DNA from: Microvirga sp. TS319
Lineage (GTDB): Bacteria; Pseudomonadota; Alphaproteobacteria; Rhizobiales; Beijerinckiaceae
NCBI RefSeq assembly: GCF_041276405.1
Contig: NZ_JBGGGT010000001.1
Coordinates: 355,501-419,500 of the forward strand
Length of the DNA stretch: 64,000 bases
Reading direction: 5' to 3'
Shown here: piece by piece, positions 17,475-25,520 of the stretch
Position numbering within the stretch: the stretch's first letter is position 1
Layout of the letters: each line of letters begins with the position of its first letter
Program-made: the position numbers and the translations under genes
Notes under the pieces: generated by a model
Databases searched by the model: none
The model's input: only the letters and a program-made list of their open reading frames with translations
What the model was told of the DNA's origin: nothing

Positions 17475-18257
17475 ATGCCGCGTGAACGCGCGCCGATCCT
17501 GGCCAGCCGTGCCGGGCGATATACTGAGGCCCTTCCGATCGCCCGGCTGCTCCCGCACTTCCAGTGCGTGTGGATGAGTTCTGTCTCCCCCGACCATTCA
17601 GGACCTGCTGCCGTCGTTCCGGACGGCTGTGTCGATCTGCTCTGGCGGGATGATCGGTTCACGGTCGTGGGGCCCGACATCACTGCCGCGTCCCCGGAAT
17701 TGGGAGCTGGCTCCAACGTTCTTGGCATTCGCTTCGCGCCTGGGGCCGCAGCCAGGTGGTTGGGAAGGCCTCTGACCGAGATCGTCGGACAGGAAGTTCC
17801 GATGGCGGAGTTCTGGGGAAGCACGGCCGACTTCATCGCAGACAGGATCGCGGCGGCGTCTTCAGCGCGGGATAAGGCCTGCGTTTTGCAGGAGCTTCTG
17901 GCCGCCGAGGCACCGAAGGTGGAGCCCACGCGCCAGGAGGCGGCCATGATCTTTGGGTTTCTCGGGGCTGATGGGAGTGCCGAAGGGCGCAAGATCATGG
18001 CTCTGCGCGAATGTCTTGGGGGCAGCGAGAGAACCTTGCGCCGGCAATGCGATGAGCTTTTCGGCTACGGCCCGAAGACGCTCGACCGGATCCTGCGCCT
18101 CCAGAGGTTCCAGGCTCTCGCGCAAATCGAAGCGGATGAGGGTCTGGCCCTCCTCGCACTGCGCGCCGGGTATGCCGATCAGGCCCACCTCACGCGGGAG
18201 GTCCAATCCCTCTGCGGAATGACGGCAGGCGAGTTCGTGCATCAGTTGGCAGCCTGA
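17475..18257 (+). CDS. AraC-family regulator with DUF6597-like N-terminal domain
   Basis: This 260-aa protein has an N-terminal sensor part with VVPDGCVDLLWRDDRFTVVG and LGIRFAPGAAARWLG, typical of regulators with the DUF6597 domain, and a C-terminal AraC helix-turn-helix pair (CLGGSERTLRRQCDELFGYG, then KTLDRILRLQRF and YADQAHLTREVQSLCGMT). Such regulators often sit beside VOC-family genes, as here (next gene 18350). It probably activates that neighbour, but the ligand is not known. The start ATG is preceded by AGGAGGGTTGATCC, a strong site. Confidence 0.85.
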   Translation: MPRERAPILASRAGRYTEALPIARLLPHFQCVWMSSVSPDHSGPAAVVPDGCVDLLWRDDRFTVVGPDITAASPELGAGSNVLGIRFAPGAAARWLGRPLTEIVGQEVPMAEFWGSTADFIADRIAAASSARDKACVLQELLAAEAPKVEPTRQEAAMIFGFLGADGSAEGRKIMALRECLGGSERTLRRQCDELFGYGPKTLDRILRLQRFQALAQIEADEGLALLALRAGYADQAHLTREVQSLCGMTAGEFVHQLAA

Positions 18258-18349
18258 CTGGCCGTTTTGTTCAAGACGGCTCCCGTGAACACAGCCATGA
18301 TGTGATCCGTAGCCGCCACGATGGCGACCGTACTTGGAGCGGAGGACGA

Positions 18350-18772
18350 ATGAGACCACGCATTTCGGTGTTGACGCTTGGGGTCGAGGATTTGGAGCGG
18401 GCCGTCGCGTTCTACCGCGATGGGCTCGGGCTGCCGACCGAGGGCGTCGTCGGCAAGGAGTTCGAACACGGAGCCGTGGCCTTCTTCGACCTTCAGTCCC
18501 AGGTGAAGCTGGCCGTGTGGCCTCGCGCTGATCTTGCCCACGACACGGGTTTGCCGCAGACGGCTCCGTGCCCGACGGGTTTCACGATCGGGCACAACGT
18601 CACCCGCAAGGACGAAGTGGACGAGGTCATGGAGCAAGCCCGGAAGGCCGGGGCCAAGACTCTCAAGCCCGCCCAGGACACGTTTTGGGGCGGTTACGCT
18701 GGCTACTTCCAGGATCCCGACGGCCACGTCTGGGAGATCGTGTGGAACCCCGCCTTCATTCCAGTAGATTGA
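18350..18772 (+). CDS. VOC-family protein
   Basis: This 140-aa protein starts MRPRISVLTLGVEDLERAVA with FYRDGLGLP and ends with YAGYFQDPDGHVWEIVWNP, both standard for the glyoxalase/dioxygenase superfamily. It is about the size of one two-module VOC chain. The start follows GGAGGACGA. Gene order (AraC regulator, then VOC protein) suggests control by the upstream regulator. Likely role is detoxification or binding of a small molecule; no direct evidence of substrate. Confidence 0.9.
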   Translation: MRPRISVLTLGVEDLERAVAFYRDGLGLPTEGVVGKEFEHGAVAFFDLQSQVKLAVWPRADLAHDTGLPQTAPCPTGFTIGHNVTRKDEVDEVMEQARKAGAKTLKPAQDTFWGGYAGYFQDPDGHVWEIVWNPAFIPVD

Positions 18773-18946
18773 GTCTGACCCCAGTCCTGACGAGCGACCG
18801 CTGCCGGATCACCCTCCCAGATCCATCAAATGCCGATTTTTTCGGATGGGCGTCACAACCCTGCTTGCTGGTCCGTCATACGGGCAGATGGCTGCGGCCG
18901 GGCCGCGGAACATCTCACCATCGCTCAGGACAACTCGGAGGTTCCG

Positions 18947-19261
18947 ATGAACAAGGCCGCCCTTCTCATTACGCACAGGACCCTTCCCGGAAAACGTGAC
19001 GAGGTCCGTCACGTCTGGGAGAAGCACCTCAAGCCCAACATTGCCAGCAACCCCGCGCACGAGGCCTACTTCTACTGTTACGACGACAAGGATCCCGATG
19101 TGATCCTGGCCTTCCAGCAGTACACCGACCGTATCTCACCGCAGGACTTCGTCAGGGCCCCGTGGTATGCCGCCTACATCGAGGAGGTGACACCCCTGAT
19201 TGCCGGAGAGCCGGACGTCCGCGCCGTCACCCCGGTGTGGGCGAAGGGCGGATTGATCTGA
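18947..19261 (+). CDS. Antibiotic biosynthesis monooxygenase (ABM)-type protein
   Basis: This 104-aa protein has the dimeric ferredoxin-like ABM pattern: an N-terminal strand ALLITHRTLPGKRDEVRHVW followed by EKHLKPNIA, then EAYFYCYDDKDPDVILAFQQ and YTDRISPQDFVRAPWYAAYI. Relatives are annotated as putative quinol monooxygenases. The start at 18947 (MNKAALL) follows GGAGGTTCCG; the upstream open frame is not conserved in type. The sigma-factor gene begins 17 bases after its stop, which makes a functional pair likely. Confidence 0.8.
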   Translation: MNKAALLITHRTLPGKRDEVRHVWEKHLKPNIASNPAHEAYFYCYDDKDPDVILAFQQYTDRISPQDFVRAPWYAAYIEEVTPLIAGEPDVRAVTPVWAKGGLI

Positions 19262-19278
19262 TCTCGGGAGACGATGGG

Positions 19279-20175
19279 ATGCTGGACCGCAACGACGTTC
19301 TCGCCTTCGAGCAATCGAGGTCCAGGCTCCTCGGGCTGGCCTATCGCATCCTCGGCTCCTGGGCCGATGCCGAGGATGCCGTTCAGGACACTTATCTGAA
19401 ATGGCAGGGGACCGACCGAGGCCTGATCGAGAACCCGGTATCCTGGCTGACGACCGCTTGCACACGACGGTGCATCGACATGCTGAGAGCCCCTAACAGG
19501 GCCAGGGTCGACTATGTCGGCCCTTGGTTGCCGGAGCCGATCCAGACCGCCACTCCAGAAGCAGCGGAGGAAAGCGTAGTGCTCGCCTCCTCCCTCTCGA
19601 CCGCCTACCTGCTCCACGACATTTTTGAGATGCCCTATCCCGAGATCGCGCGCACGCTCGGCCTTCAGGAGGGAACCTGTCGCAAGCTCGTCTCGCGAGC
19701 CCGCGAGAACATCGCCCGAGGCAAGGTCAGACACGTCACCCCGGCCGATCGGCAGGAGGAACTGCTCGCCGCCTTCGAGGCAGCCATTGCGAGCGGCAGC
19801 GCCGATCCACTTGCGGGTCTGCTTTCGGATGAGGTCGAACTGAGTGCCGACAGCGGCGGGAAGGTTCCGACCATCCAGCAGGTCCTACACGGCAAGGGCG
19901 CGGTGCTCGCATTCCTTGCGCTGGCTCGCCAGTGGTGGAGCACTTATGATTGGGTGGCCGCGCAGATCAATGGTGGCCGAAGCATCATCTTGCAGAAAGA
20001 CGGTGCGACAACGACTTCGATTTCCTTTGCCTATGACGAGGATGGCGTCGTTACCAACTCACCCGATTGCACGAAGCGCGGACGCTCGAATGAGGTGACC
20101 GATGGCGGCAGGGGCTACCACGCGGAAAACCATTTCCGACCAGGATCTTGCGTGTCTCTTATCGGTCTTTGCTAG
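19279..20175 (+). CDS. ECF41-type RNA polymerase sigma factor (SigJ-like) with unusual C-terminus
   Basis: This 298-aa protein has sigma region 2 (SRLLGLAYRILGSWADAEDA with VQDTYLKW), region 4 (EIARTLGLQEGTCRKLVSRA) and a SnoaL-like C-terminal domain with DSGGKVPTIQQVLHGKGAV, the ECF41 DGGGK-type motif. ECF41 proteins normally end with an NPDKL motif; here FAYDEDGVVTNSPDCTKRGR replaces it and the chain runs on about 40 residues that look non-homologous. In ECF41 proteins this tail modulates activity, so regulation may be altered. It follows the ABM gene closely, a typical ECF41 arrangement next to a redox-type enzyme. Confidence 0.85.
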   Translation: MLDRNDVLAFEQSRSRLLGLAYRILGSWADAEDAVQDTYLKWQGTDRGLIENPVSWLTTACTRRCIDMLRAPNRARVDYVGPWLPEPIQTATPEAAEESVVLASSLSTAYLLHDIFEMPYPEIARTLGLQEGTCRKLVSRARENIARGKVRHVTPADRQEELLAAFEAAIASGSADPLAGLLSDEVELSADSGGKVPTIQQVLHGKGAVLAFLALARQWWSTYDWVAAQINGGRSIILQKDGATTTSISFAYDEDGVVTNSPDCTKRGRSNEVTDGGRGYHAENHFRPGSCVSLIGLC

Positions 20176-20270
20176 CGAATGCCGCACGAGTGTCGGGAGA
20201 CGCTCTGATCTTGAACGACACATTCCGTAATTTCCGTTCTAGGAGATCCGGTCTGCTGTGAGTGCCATTT

Positions 20271-20819
20271 TTACGCGCGGGAGGAGGATGCCTCGGCCAA
20301 AGCCCTCTCAATGAAATCGGCACGCTCCGACACACTGACTACCGGCAAGATCGACACTTTGTATCCAAGTGCTGGGTAGGCTTCCAGCAACCGGGAGTAT
20401 TCAGCTTCGGCTGCCTCGATGCCGTGACGCCGTTCTGGGTCGTTCACGTAAATTTCCGGCCAGGGCGGCGTTAGAAACACAGTCCGGTGGTAGCGATGCG
20501 ACTGAGCGAGTGCAGCCAGAACTGGCTCATTGGTCAGGTGCTGTAGGAAGGCCGCAGCATCGACCAAGCCCCTGTCGAAGAACACCCACCCATGTAGAGC
20601 GGTTGCTGACACTCGATCTTCGAGGGCCATAGCGATTGCACGATGTGCAAATGCTTGTGCGTCATTCCAGGGAAGCGCCACCCCTCCTTCTTGCAGTTCC
20701 TGTTGGACAATCCGGCGACCAGGTTCCTCCACGATGGAGTGACCGCGCCTACCAAGCTCGGCAAGCAACGTGGATTTACCACCGCCTGAACAGCCAGAAA
20801 TTACGATAAATCGCTCCAT
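20271..20819 (-). CDS. AAA-family ATPase / kinase-like protein (AAA_28)
   Basis: This 182-aa P-loop protein begins MERFIVISGCSGGGKSTLLA (Walker A GCSGGGKS) and has SIVEEPGRRIVQQEL, FFDRGLVDAAAFLQ and HRYHRTVFLTPPWPEIYVND, the pattern of the AAA_28 group often annotated as ATPase or adenylate-kinase-like. The second acidic motif DRG probably stands for Walker B. Substrate unknown; relatives are thought to phosphorylate small molecules. It is followed on the same strand, upstream, by a VOC gene. Confidence 0.82.
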   Translation of the reverse strand: MERFIVISGCSGGGKSTLLAELGRRGHSIVEEPGRRIVQQELQEGGVALPWNDAQAFAHRAIAMALEDRVSATALHGWVFFDRGLVDAAAFLQHLTNEPVLAALAQSHRYHRTVFLTPPWPEIYVNDPERRHGIEAAEAEYSRLLEAYPALGYKVSILPVVSVSERADFIERALAEASSSRA

Positions 20820-20892
20820 TCAACCTCTTCTGCCTGTTGGGTTGCTACCCGTTCCGTAAACGACCTTAGCGGGGATACTGTCTGCTGGGCGC

Positions 20893-21297
20893 TCAGTCCC
20901 GGCCGTCCGTGAATTGAACAAGATCCCACAGATTGCCGTACAGATCCTCGAACACAGCGACAATGCCGTAGGGAGCCTCCTTTGGCTCGCGAACGAACTT
21001 GATGCCCTGCTCAACCATCGCAGCGTAGTCCCTCTGAAAGTCATCAGTCCGAAGGAACAGGAAAACGCGACCGCCAGCCTGGTTGCCGATGAATGTCTGC
21101 TGGTGGGGAGTGGAGGCGCGGGCCAGAAGCAACGACGTCGTTCCATCGCCTCGAGGGCGTACGACAACCCAGCGCTTGTCCTGCTCCGGCTGGTACGTGT
21201 CTTCAACCAGCTCGAACTGGAGCTTGCTGACGTAAAAATCGATGGCTTCGTCGTAGTCGCGAACCACGAGAGCGATATGCGCGATGCTCTGCTTCAA
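20893..21297 (-). CDS. VOC-family protein (TTG start)
   Basis: This 134-aa protein carries the VOC fold: IAHIALVVRDYDEAIDFYVS at the N-terminus and VAVFEDLYGNLWDLVQF at the C-terminus. The start codon is TTG, supported by a strong ribosome binding site (AAAGGAGATCAGT directly before it) and by family similarity starting at residue 4. It stands between the ATPase gene and an MFS gene on the same strand. It is the third VOC protein in an 6-kb stretch, each of a different subgroup. Confidence 0.85.
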   Translation of the reverse strand: MKQSIAHIALVVRDYDEAIDFYVSKLQFELVEDTYQPEQDKRWVVVRPRGDGTTSLLLARASTPHQQTFIGNQAGGRVFLFLRTDDFQRDYAAMVEQGIKFVREPKEAPYGIVAVFEDLYGNLWDLVQFTDGRD

Positions 21298-21382
21298 ACT
21301 GATCTCCTTTGTCAGACATACCCCGTTGGATCGGGAGGCTCTGATACCGACTGGCTCGGAGGCGGCTCATGAATGCCGTGGT

Positions 21383-21412
21383 GAGGCGGTCCGACGGTTT
21401 CCGGACCGCCTC
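21383..21412 (-). terminator. Terminator-like hairpin after the MFS gene
   Basis: An 11-bp perfect stem (GAGGCGGTCCG / CGGACCGCCTC) with an 8-base loop lies 9 bases after the MFS stop. It also precedes the downstream VOC gene and would isolate the two. Confidence 0.65.
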
Positions 21413-21420
21413 CCATCTTT

Positions 21421-22626
21421 TCACTTCGGCTCCGGCATTTTGGGCAGCAGTACAAGCAGGCCGACGGACAAGGCATGGATCCCGCAGGTCACTGCACCGA
21501 GGGTCCACAAACCCTGGTTGATCAAAGGCGCAGCGACCAATGTGCCCAGACTGGTCATGGCCAGAATGAAGAACACGATCAGAGCCGAGCCGCGAGCGCT
21601 GTTGGGGCCGGACGCAACGATCCCGCGATAGAACCCGAGGGGGCCGCGAAGTCCCAGACCCACGTTCATCGGCAGGAACAAGGCGGGAAGCAGTGTGCTG
21701 TCGTTTCCGCCAGCGAGAGCATAGGCCACGATCATGACGGCGCTTGCCAGGGCCATGGCGGTCCCGACGAGGATGATACGCTCGGTGCCCCACCGCTCGG
21801 CGAAGCGCGACGTCAGATTGGCGGCAACGATGAAGCCAAGGACGCCGCATACCTGCATGGCAATGAAGTGATCGAGTGAGCCCCCCATGGTCCCGACGAT
21901 CACGGCCGGAGCACCGAACACAAAAACGACCAGGCCGGCCAGCGTCATTGCCTGTGACAGCGCATACCGCATGAACACCGGGTTCAGAAGGAGCGCACGA
22001 TAGCTGCCCTGAGCACCAACCGCTTTCGGCTGCTGCGGCAGTCCCAGCACGAGGATCAGCGCTGCCGCAACCATCGCCACGACGCCAACAAGCTCGAACG
22101 AGCTCTGCCAACCGTACCTGGCGAGGAGCAGGACGCCGAGGATGGGCGCGAGACCCGGAACGAGGGACTCGACGCTGCCGAGTAAACCAATGGCCCGGAC
22201 CCCGGCTTTCTCGCTGAAGATCTGTCGGATGATGGCGGGTCCGAACACGGGTGCGGCCGCCGATGCGGTGCCCTGAACGAAGCGCAGCACGATCAGGGTC
22301 CAGATGTCCGGTGAGAGCGCGCAAGCCACCGATGCGATGGCAAAGACAACGAGCGAGGACACGACCAAGGTTCGCAGCGCCACGTGATCGGCCAGCGTCC
22401 CGAAGAGCAGGAGGCCCACGGCCGTGCCGGCGACGTAGGAGGCCAGCACGAGCTGGGCGGTCGCCTCGTTTGTCGTAAAGATCGCCGGCAGCGCCGGCAC
22501 GGCGGGCAGGATGAGGTCAGTACCTGCCAGGGACAGGACGGCGCAGAGCATCAGTAGGGCGAAGATGATTCCACGACGGGAGCCAGTCACGGGACTTTCC
22601 CGCCGATCTCGAGAAGATGCGAGCAT
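21421..22626 (-). CDS. MFS transporter, drug:H+ antiporter type (Bcr/CflA-like)
   Basis: This about 401-aa protein has twelve predicted membrane segments. The N-terminal motif AGTDLILPAVPALPAIF and LLFGTLADHVALRTLVVSSL (motif A, GxLaDrxGrr type) are typical of the Bcr/CflA and DHA1 exporters. The frame is open for 33 more codons upstream, but ATG 22626 (MLASSRDRRES) fits family length. No regulator is adjacent. Probably exports a drug or metabolite; the substrate is not known. Confidence 0.85.
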   Translation of the reverse strand: MLASSRDRRESPVTGSRRGIIFALLMLCAVLSLAGTDLILPAVPALPAIFTTNEATAQLVLASYVAGTAVGLLLFGTLADHVALRTLVVSSLVVFAIASVACALSPDIWTLIVLRFVQGTASAAAPVFGPAIIRQIFSEKAGVRAIGLLGSVESLVPGLAPILGVLLLARYGWQSSFELVGVVAMVAAALILVLGLPQQPKAVGAQGSYRALLLNPVFMRYALSQAMTLAGLVVFVFGAPAVIVGTMGGSLDHFIAMQVCGVLGFIVAANLTSRFAERWGTERIILVGTAMALASAVMIVAYALAGGNDSTLLPALFLPMNVGLGLRGPLGFYRGIVASGPNSARGSALIVFFILAMTSLGTLVAAPLINQGLWTLGAVTCGIHALSVGLLVLLPKMPEPK

Positions 22627-23029
22627 GATTGAAACTGTCTTTGATGTCAGGAAGGCCGCTTGTTGTATCGTCTCCGGGCGGGAGAGGCCGGCCTGGCCGA
22701 GTCCCGCTGCTATCCGGAGACGCAAATAGGGAACGCGCCCGCCGGGTGACCGGCGAACGGAACATTAGCAGCAGCAATGTTCTGCATCGAAGACATTGGG
22801 ATTAAATACCACGCTCCGCGCGCCGAGACAAGTTGTGTGGCCATGACCTAGGCCCTCGGAGCTATCCCCGCGATCAACCGAGTGCGGCGAGGGCCGATCA
22901 TTTCGGATGCACGAAAAGCCTCCAAGATCGCGACGGATTTCCCGGGATGAATCTTGGAAAGAGGAAAGCCCGGTCGTGGCATGGGGCGGACCTTAGCCCT
23001 GCTTCCGCAACGGAGGAGCGAGGTGACTT
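22627..23029. other. Intergenic region with a short repeat
   Basis: About 400 bases between two minus-strand MFS genes. It contains GAGGAAAGCCCGGTCGTGGC (22961-22980), which recurs at 25026-25046 with one mismatch. No coding frame is supported. It must also hold the promoter of the downstream MFS gene. Confidence 0.4.
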
Positions 23030-24310
23030 TCACGTGACCTCGGTTGAGGGCTCAGGTTGACTCCAAGCCGACTTGCCAGTTCCGGATTGCTCTTGATCAG
23101 ACCGGTTGAAGGCCCATGTGAACAGGGCAACAGTGCTGAACAAGGCGCCAAGCCCGCAGACACCCTGCCATCCGGCTTGATCGTAGATCATGGTCGCGCC
23201 GATAGCGCCGATGGCGCTGCCCACCGAATAGAACACCATGTAGCCTCCGACGAGGCGGCTGCTGGCCTCCGGGTGCAGGGCCAGGATAATGCTCTGGTTG
23301 GTGACGTGGATGGCCTGCACCGCAAGGTCGAGCAGGATCACACCAGCGAGAAGAAACAGGACCGAGTGCGGCAGGAAGGCGATAAGCCCCCATGATGCTG
23401 CAAGAAGCGTGAGCGACAGCCCTGTCGTCCATTGGCCGAGCCCTCGGTCGGCAAGCCGGCCAGCTCCCGACGCCGCCAGGGCGCCCGCCATCCCGACGAG
23501 GCCGAACAGACCAATCTGCGTATGGGAATAGGAGAAGGGTTCTTGGCCCAGCGGCAGCACCAGCGCCGTCCAGAAGGTGCTGAAGGCCGCGAAGATCAGT
23601 AGCGCCAGGAGGCCGCGCACGAGGAGAACTCGGTCGCGCAAGAACAGGGCGGGGACTGAGCGGAGCGCAGTTCCATAGCCCTCGCGACTCACCGGAGGGA
23701 GCCCACGCGGCAGGACCCGCAGAAGCAGGCCGGCCATCCAGAGCGTCAGGACGGCGGAGGTCAGGTAGACAGCCCGCCAGCCGCCGAGATCGGCGAGAAG
23801 CCCGGCGGCGAAGCGGGCTCCCAGAATGCCGATCACCACGCCACTCGTTACGGTTCCGACCGCCTTGCCGCGATCGCTTGGTGTGGCCAGCGTCGCGGCA
23901 AAGGCCACCAGCACCTGCACCACCACCGCCAGGACGCCAGTCATCGCCATGCCTGCGAAGAGGATCGAAGCCGTTCCGGCCGTCGCCACGAGGCTGAGCG
24001 CGACCGCTGACAACAATGCCTGTCCGACGATGAGGCAACGCCGGTCGACAAGATCGCCGAGCGGCACAATGAAGACCAGCCCCAGTGCATAGCCGACCTG
24101 CGTCAGCGTGACGACGAGGCCGATGGCAGCCGGCGCGATGCTGAAGTCTCGCGCCATCGCGTCGAGAAGGGGTTGGGCATAATAGATGTTGGCGACGCTG
24201 AGCCCTCCTGCGACGGCAAAGAGCACTGTGGTGGCTCGCGTCAGACCGCCTCCGGTCGGACGGCACGTTTGCCTTCTGGCATCCTGCGGCACGATCGCTT
24301 CCCATGACAA
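23030..24310 (-). CDS. MFS transporter (DHA1-type)
   Basis: This protein of up to 426 aa has twelve membrane segments. VFIVPLGDLVDRRCLIVGQA is the loop 2-3 motif A, and YYAQPLLDAMARDFSIAPAA is the usual first-helix context of DHA1 efflux proteins. The frame starts at TTG 24310; a GTG at 24292 is an alternative start. It is divergent from an HxlR regulator gene, with inverted repeats between them, so it is probably the regulated efflux pump. Substrates are unknown. Confidence 0.88.
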   Translation of the reverse strand: MSWEAIVPQDARRQTCRPTGGGLTRATTVLFAVAGGLSVANIYYAQPLLDAMARDFSIAPAAIGLVVTLTQVGYALGLVFIVPLGDLVDRRCLIVGQALLSAVALSLVATAGTASILFAGMAMTGVLAVVVQVLVAFAATLATPSDRGKAVGTVTSGVVIGILGARFAAGLLADLGGWRAVYLTSAVLTLWMAGLLLRVLPRGLPPVSREGYGTALRSVPALFLRDRVLLVRGLLALLIFAAFSTFWTALVLPLGQEPFSYSHTQIGLFGLVGMAGALAASGAGRLADRGLGQWTTGLSLTLLAASWGLIAFLPHSVLFLLAGVILLDLAVQAIHVTNQSIILALHPEASSRLVGGYMVFYSVGSAIGAIGATMIYDQAGWQGVCGLGALFSTVALFTWAFNRSDQEQSGTGKSAWSQPEPSTEVT

Positions 24311-24316
24311 GTGAAT

Positions 24317-24370
24317 TGGTCCTATATTGAGACCACTTGCGTCTCGCCAAATCTAGTTCTAATTTAGAAC
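24317..24370. promoter_or_regulatory. Divergent control region with two inverted repeats
   Basis: Between the MFS and HxlR genes lie TGGTC-N9-GACCA (24317-24335) and the perfect GTTCTAA-T-TTAGAAC (24356-24370). The latter is a typical length for an HxlR-type winged-helix operator. Function is inferred from position. Confidence 0.55.
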
Positions 24371-24402
24371 CAGATAGCAGGTGTCGGAGAGGTGGTGACG
24401 TC

Positions 24403-24855
24403 ATGGTCAAACGGGTTAGCTTCGGCCATGCGCCGTGCCCCGTGGCACGGGCGCTGGACGTGATCGGCGACTGGTGGTCGCTCCTGGTCATCCGCGATGC
24501 CTTCGACGGCGTGCGGCGCTTCAGCGAGTTCGAGGCCAGTCTCGGCATTGCCAAAGGCATCCTGACGTCCCGCCTGCGCAATCTGACGGAGCACGGCATC
24601 CTGGAAACCGCTCCTGCTTCCGACGGCAGCGCGTATCGGGAATATGTGCTGACCGAGAAGGGGCGCGGCCTGTTTCTCGTCATCGTCGCGCTTCGGCAAT
24701 GGGGCGAGGACCATCTTTATCGCCCCGGCGAGCCCCGGTCCTCGCTCATCAACACTGAAACGAACGAACCCATTTCCCGTCTGGAACTGTGCACCGCCGA
24801 TGGTCTCCCGCTCGGCTGGGAACGAACGCGGGTGAAGAAGGTGGACGCCGCCTGA
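24403..24855 (+). CDS. HxlR-family transcriptional regulator
   Basis: This 150-aa winged-helix protein has the HxlR signature: CPVARALDVIGDWWSLLVIR at the N-terminus with the conserved Cys, then RRFSEFEASLGIAKGILTSR and LTEHGILETAP. HxlR proteins act as dimers and often respond to reactive electrophiles through the N-terminal Cys. The start ATG 24403 (MVKRVSFGHAP) follows GAGAGGTGGTGACGTC. The divergent MFS pump is the likely target. Confidence 0.9.
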   Translation: MVKRVSFGHAPCPVARALDVIGDWWSLLVIRDAFDGVRRFSEFEASLGIAKGILTSRLRNLTEHGILETAPASDGSAYREYVLTEKGRGLFLVIVALRQWGEDHLYRPGEPRSSLINTETNEPISRLELCTADGLPLGWERTRVKKVDAA

Positions 24856-24887
24856 ACGAAGACCGGCGCACAAGAGTAGTACCGACG

Positions 24888-25031
24888 CAAGAACTCGACC
24901 TGATCGCGGACGCGGATCCGCGGGCCAGAACCTATCTGGCGACGGTGGACACGCGCCCACCCTTTCCGGACCAAGCCGCGTGCGACAGGCTGGCTGCCTT
25001 CGCCGAGCGCGGCCATGATGCCGAAGAGGAA
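24888..25031 (+). pseudogene. Possible N-terminal remnant of a PLP-dependent decarboxylase
   Basis: A frame reading QELDLIADADPRARTYLATV and DTRPPFPDQAACDRLAAFAE resembles the N-terminal arm of aromatic-amino-acid/glutamate-type PLP decarboxylases (YL..L..R.VFP...AL..L..F pattern). There is no start and nothing similar follows, so this would be a broken left-over. The assignment is weak and rests on pattern memory. Confidence 0.3.
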
Positions 25032-25520
25032 AGTCCGGTCGTGGCACGAACAGGAAGTAGCGCTTTAGTCAGGTCACGAGCAGTAAGCAGACGTTCATTC
25101 TGCGTAGCTATGCCGACTGGATCAACCTGAATAAGGACGTCGTCGATCCAACTCTTTATAATGGCTGACAAAGATCGGTGACTTGGTTCAAGCTGCTTGG
25201 TGGGCTTTTTAGAGCATCGGACCCAAAAGTGGAGTCCACTTCCTGCGTCCGATGCTCTAGGATTGCTGACGCAGCCCCACCAAGCCGACAGTCGTCAAGG
25301 AAGCTGGTTAAAGTCCTTCGGACAATCGTGGGATGTCCATGTTCGGACATCATATTTGCAAGCAGGTTTTCCGCTTCGGACGGGCGCTTCCACGAGGTTT
25401 CGGACCCGGCCTGCCTTTTCGATCGGGAAAGGACCTATTTTCGTGACATGTTCGCCTCCTTTCCTGCTCGGAAGCAGCCAGTCAGAAGCCTCTTCCTATT
25501 AGAGCAATGGGCGCTGCCTT
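25032..25520. other. Intergenic region holding a palindrome repeat
   Basis: Nearly 490 bases without a supported gene. It contains the end of a short repeat (25026-25046) and one unit of the palindrome family (25211-25258). The base composition is lower in GC than the flanks. Confidence 0.45.
25211..25258. repeat. Dispersed palindrome, AGAGCATCGG type
   Basis: It starts AGAGCATCGGACCCAAAAGT and ends CGTCCGATGCTCT, with GTGGAGTCCAC at the centre. Arms pair over most of their length. Same family as 3342-3394, 28745-28789 and 39299-39408. Confidence 0.75.

Noticed and set aside
22961..22981. Similarity to the GAGGAAAGTCCGG start of RNase P RNA
   Set aside because: Only the first bases agree; the rest of the conserved RNase P core is absent and the sequence occurs twice.
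23097..24683. 528-aa minus-strand frame
   Set aside because: Out-of-frame shadow of the MFS gene; Arg/Pro/His-rich without membrane segments.
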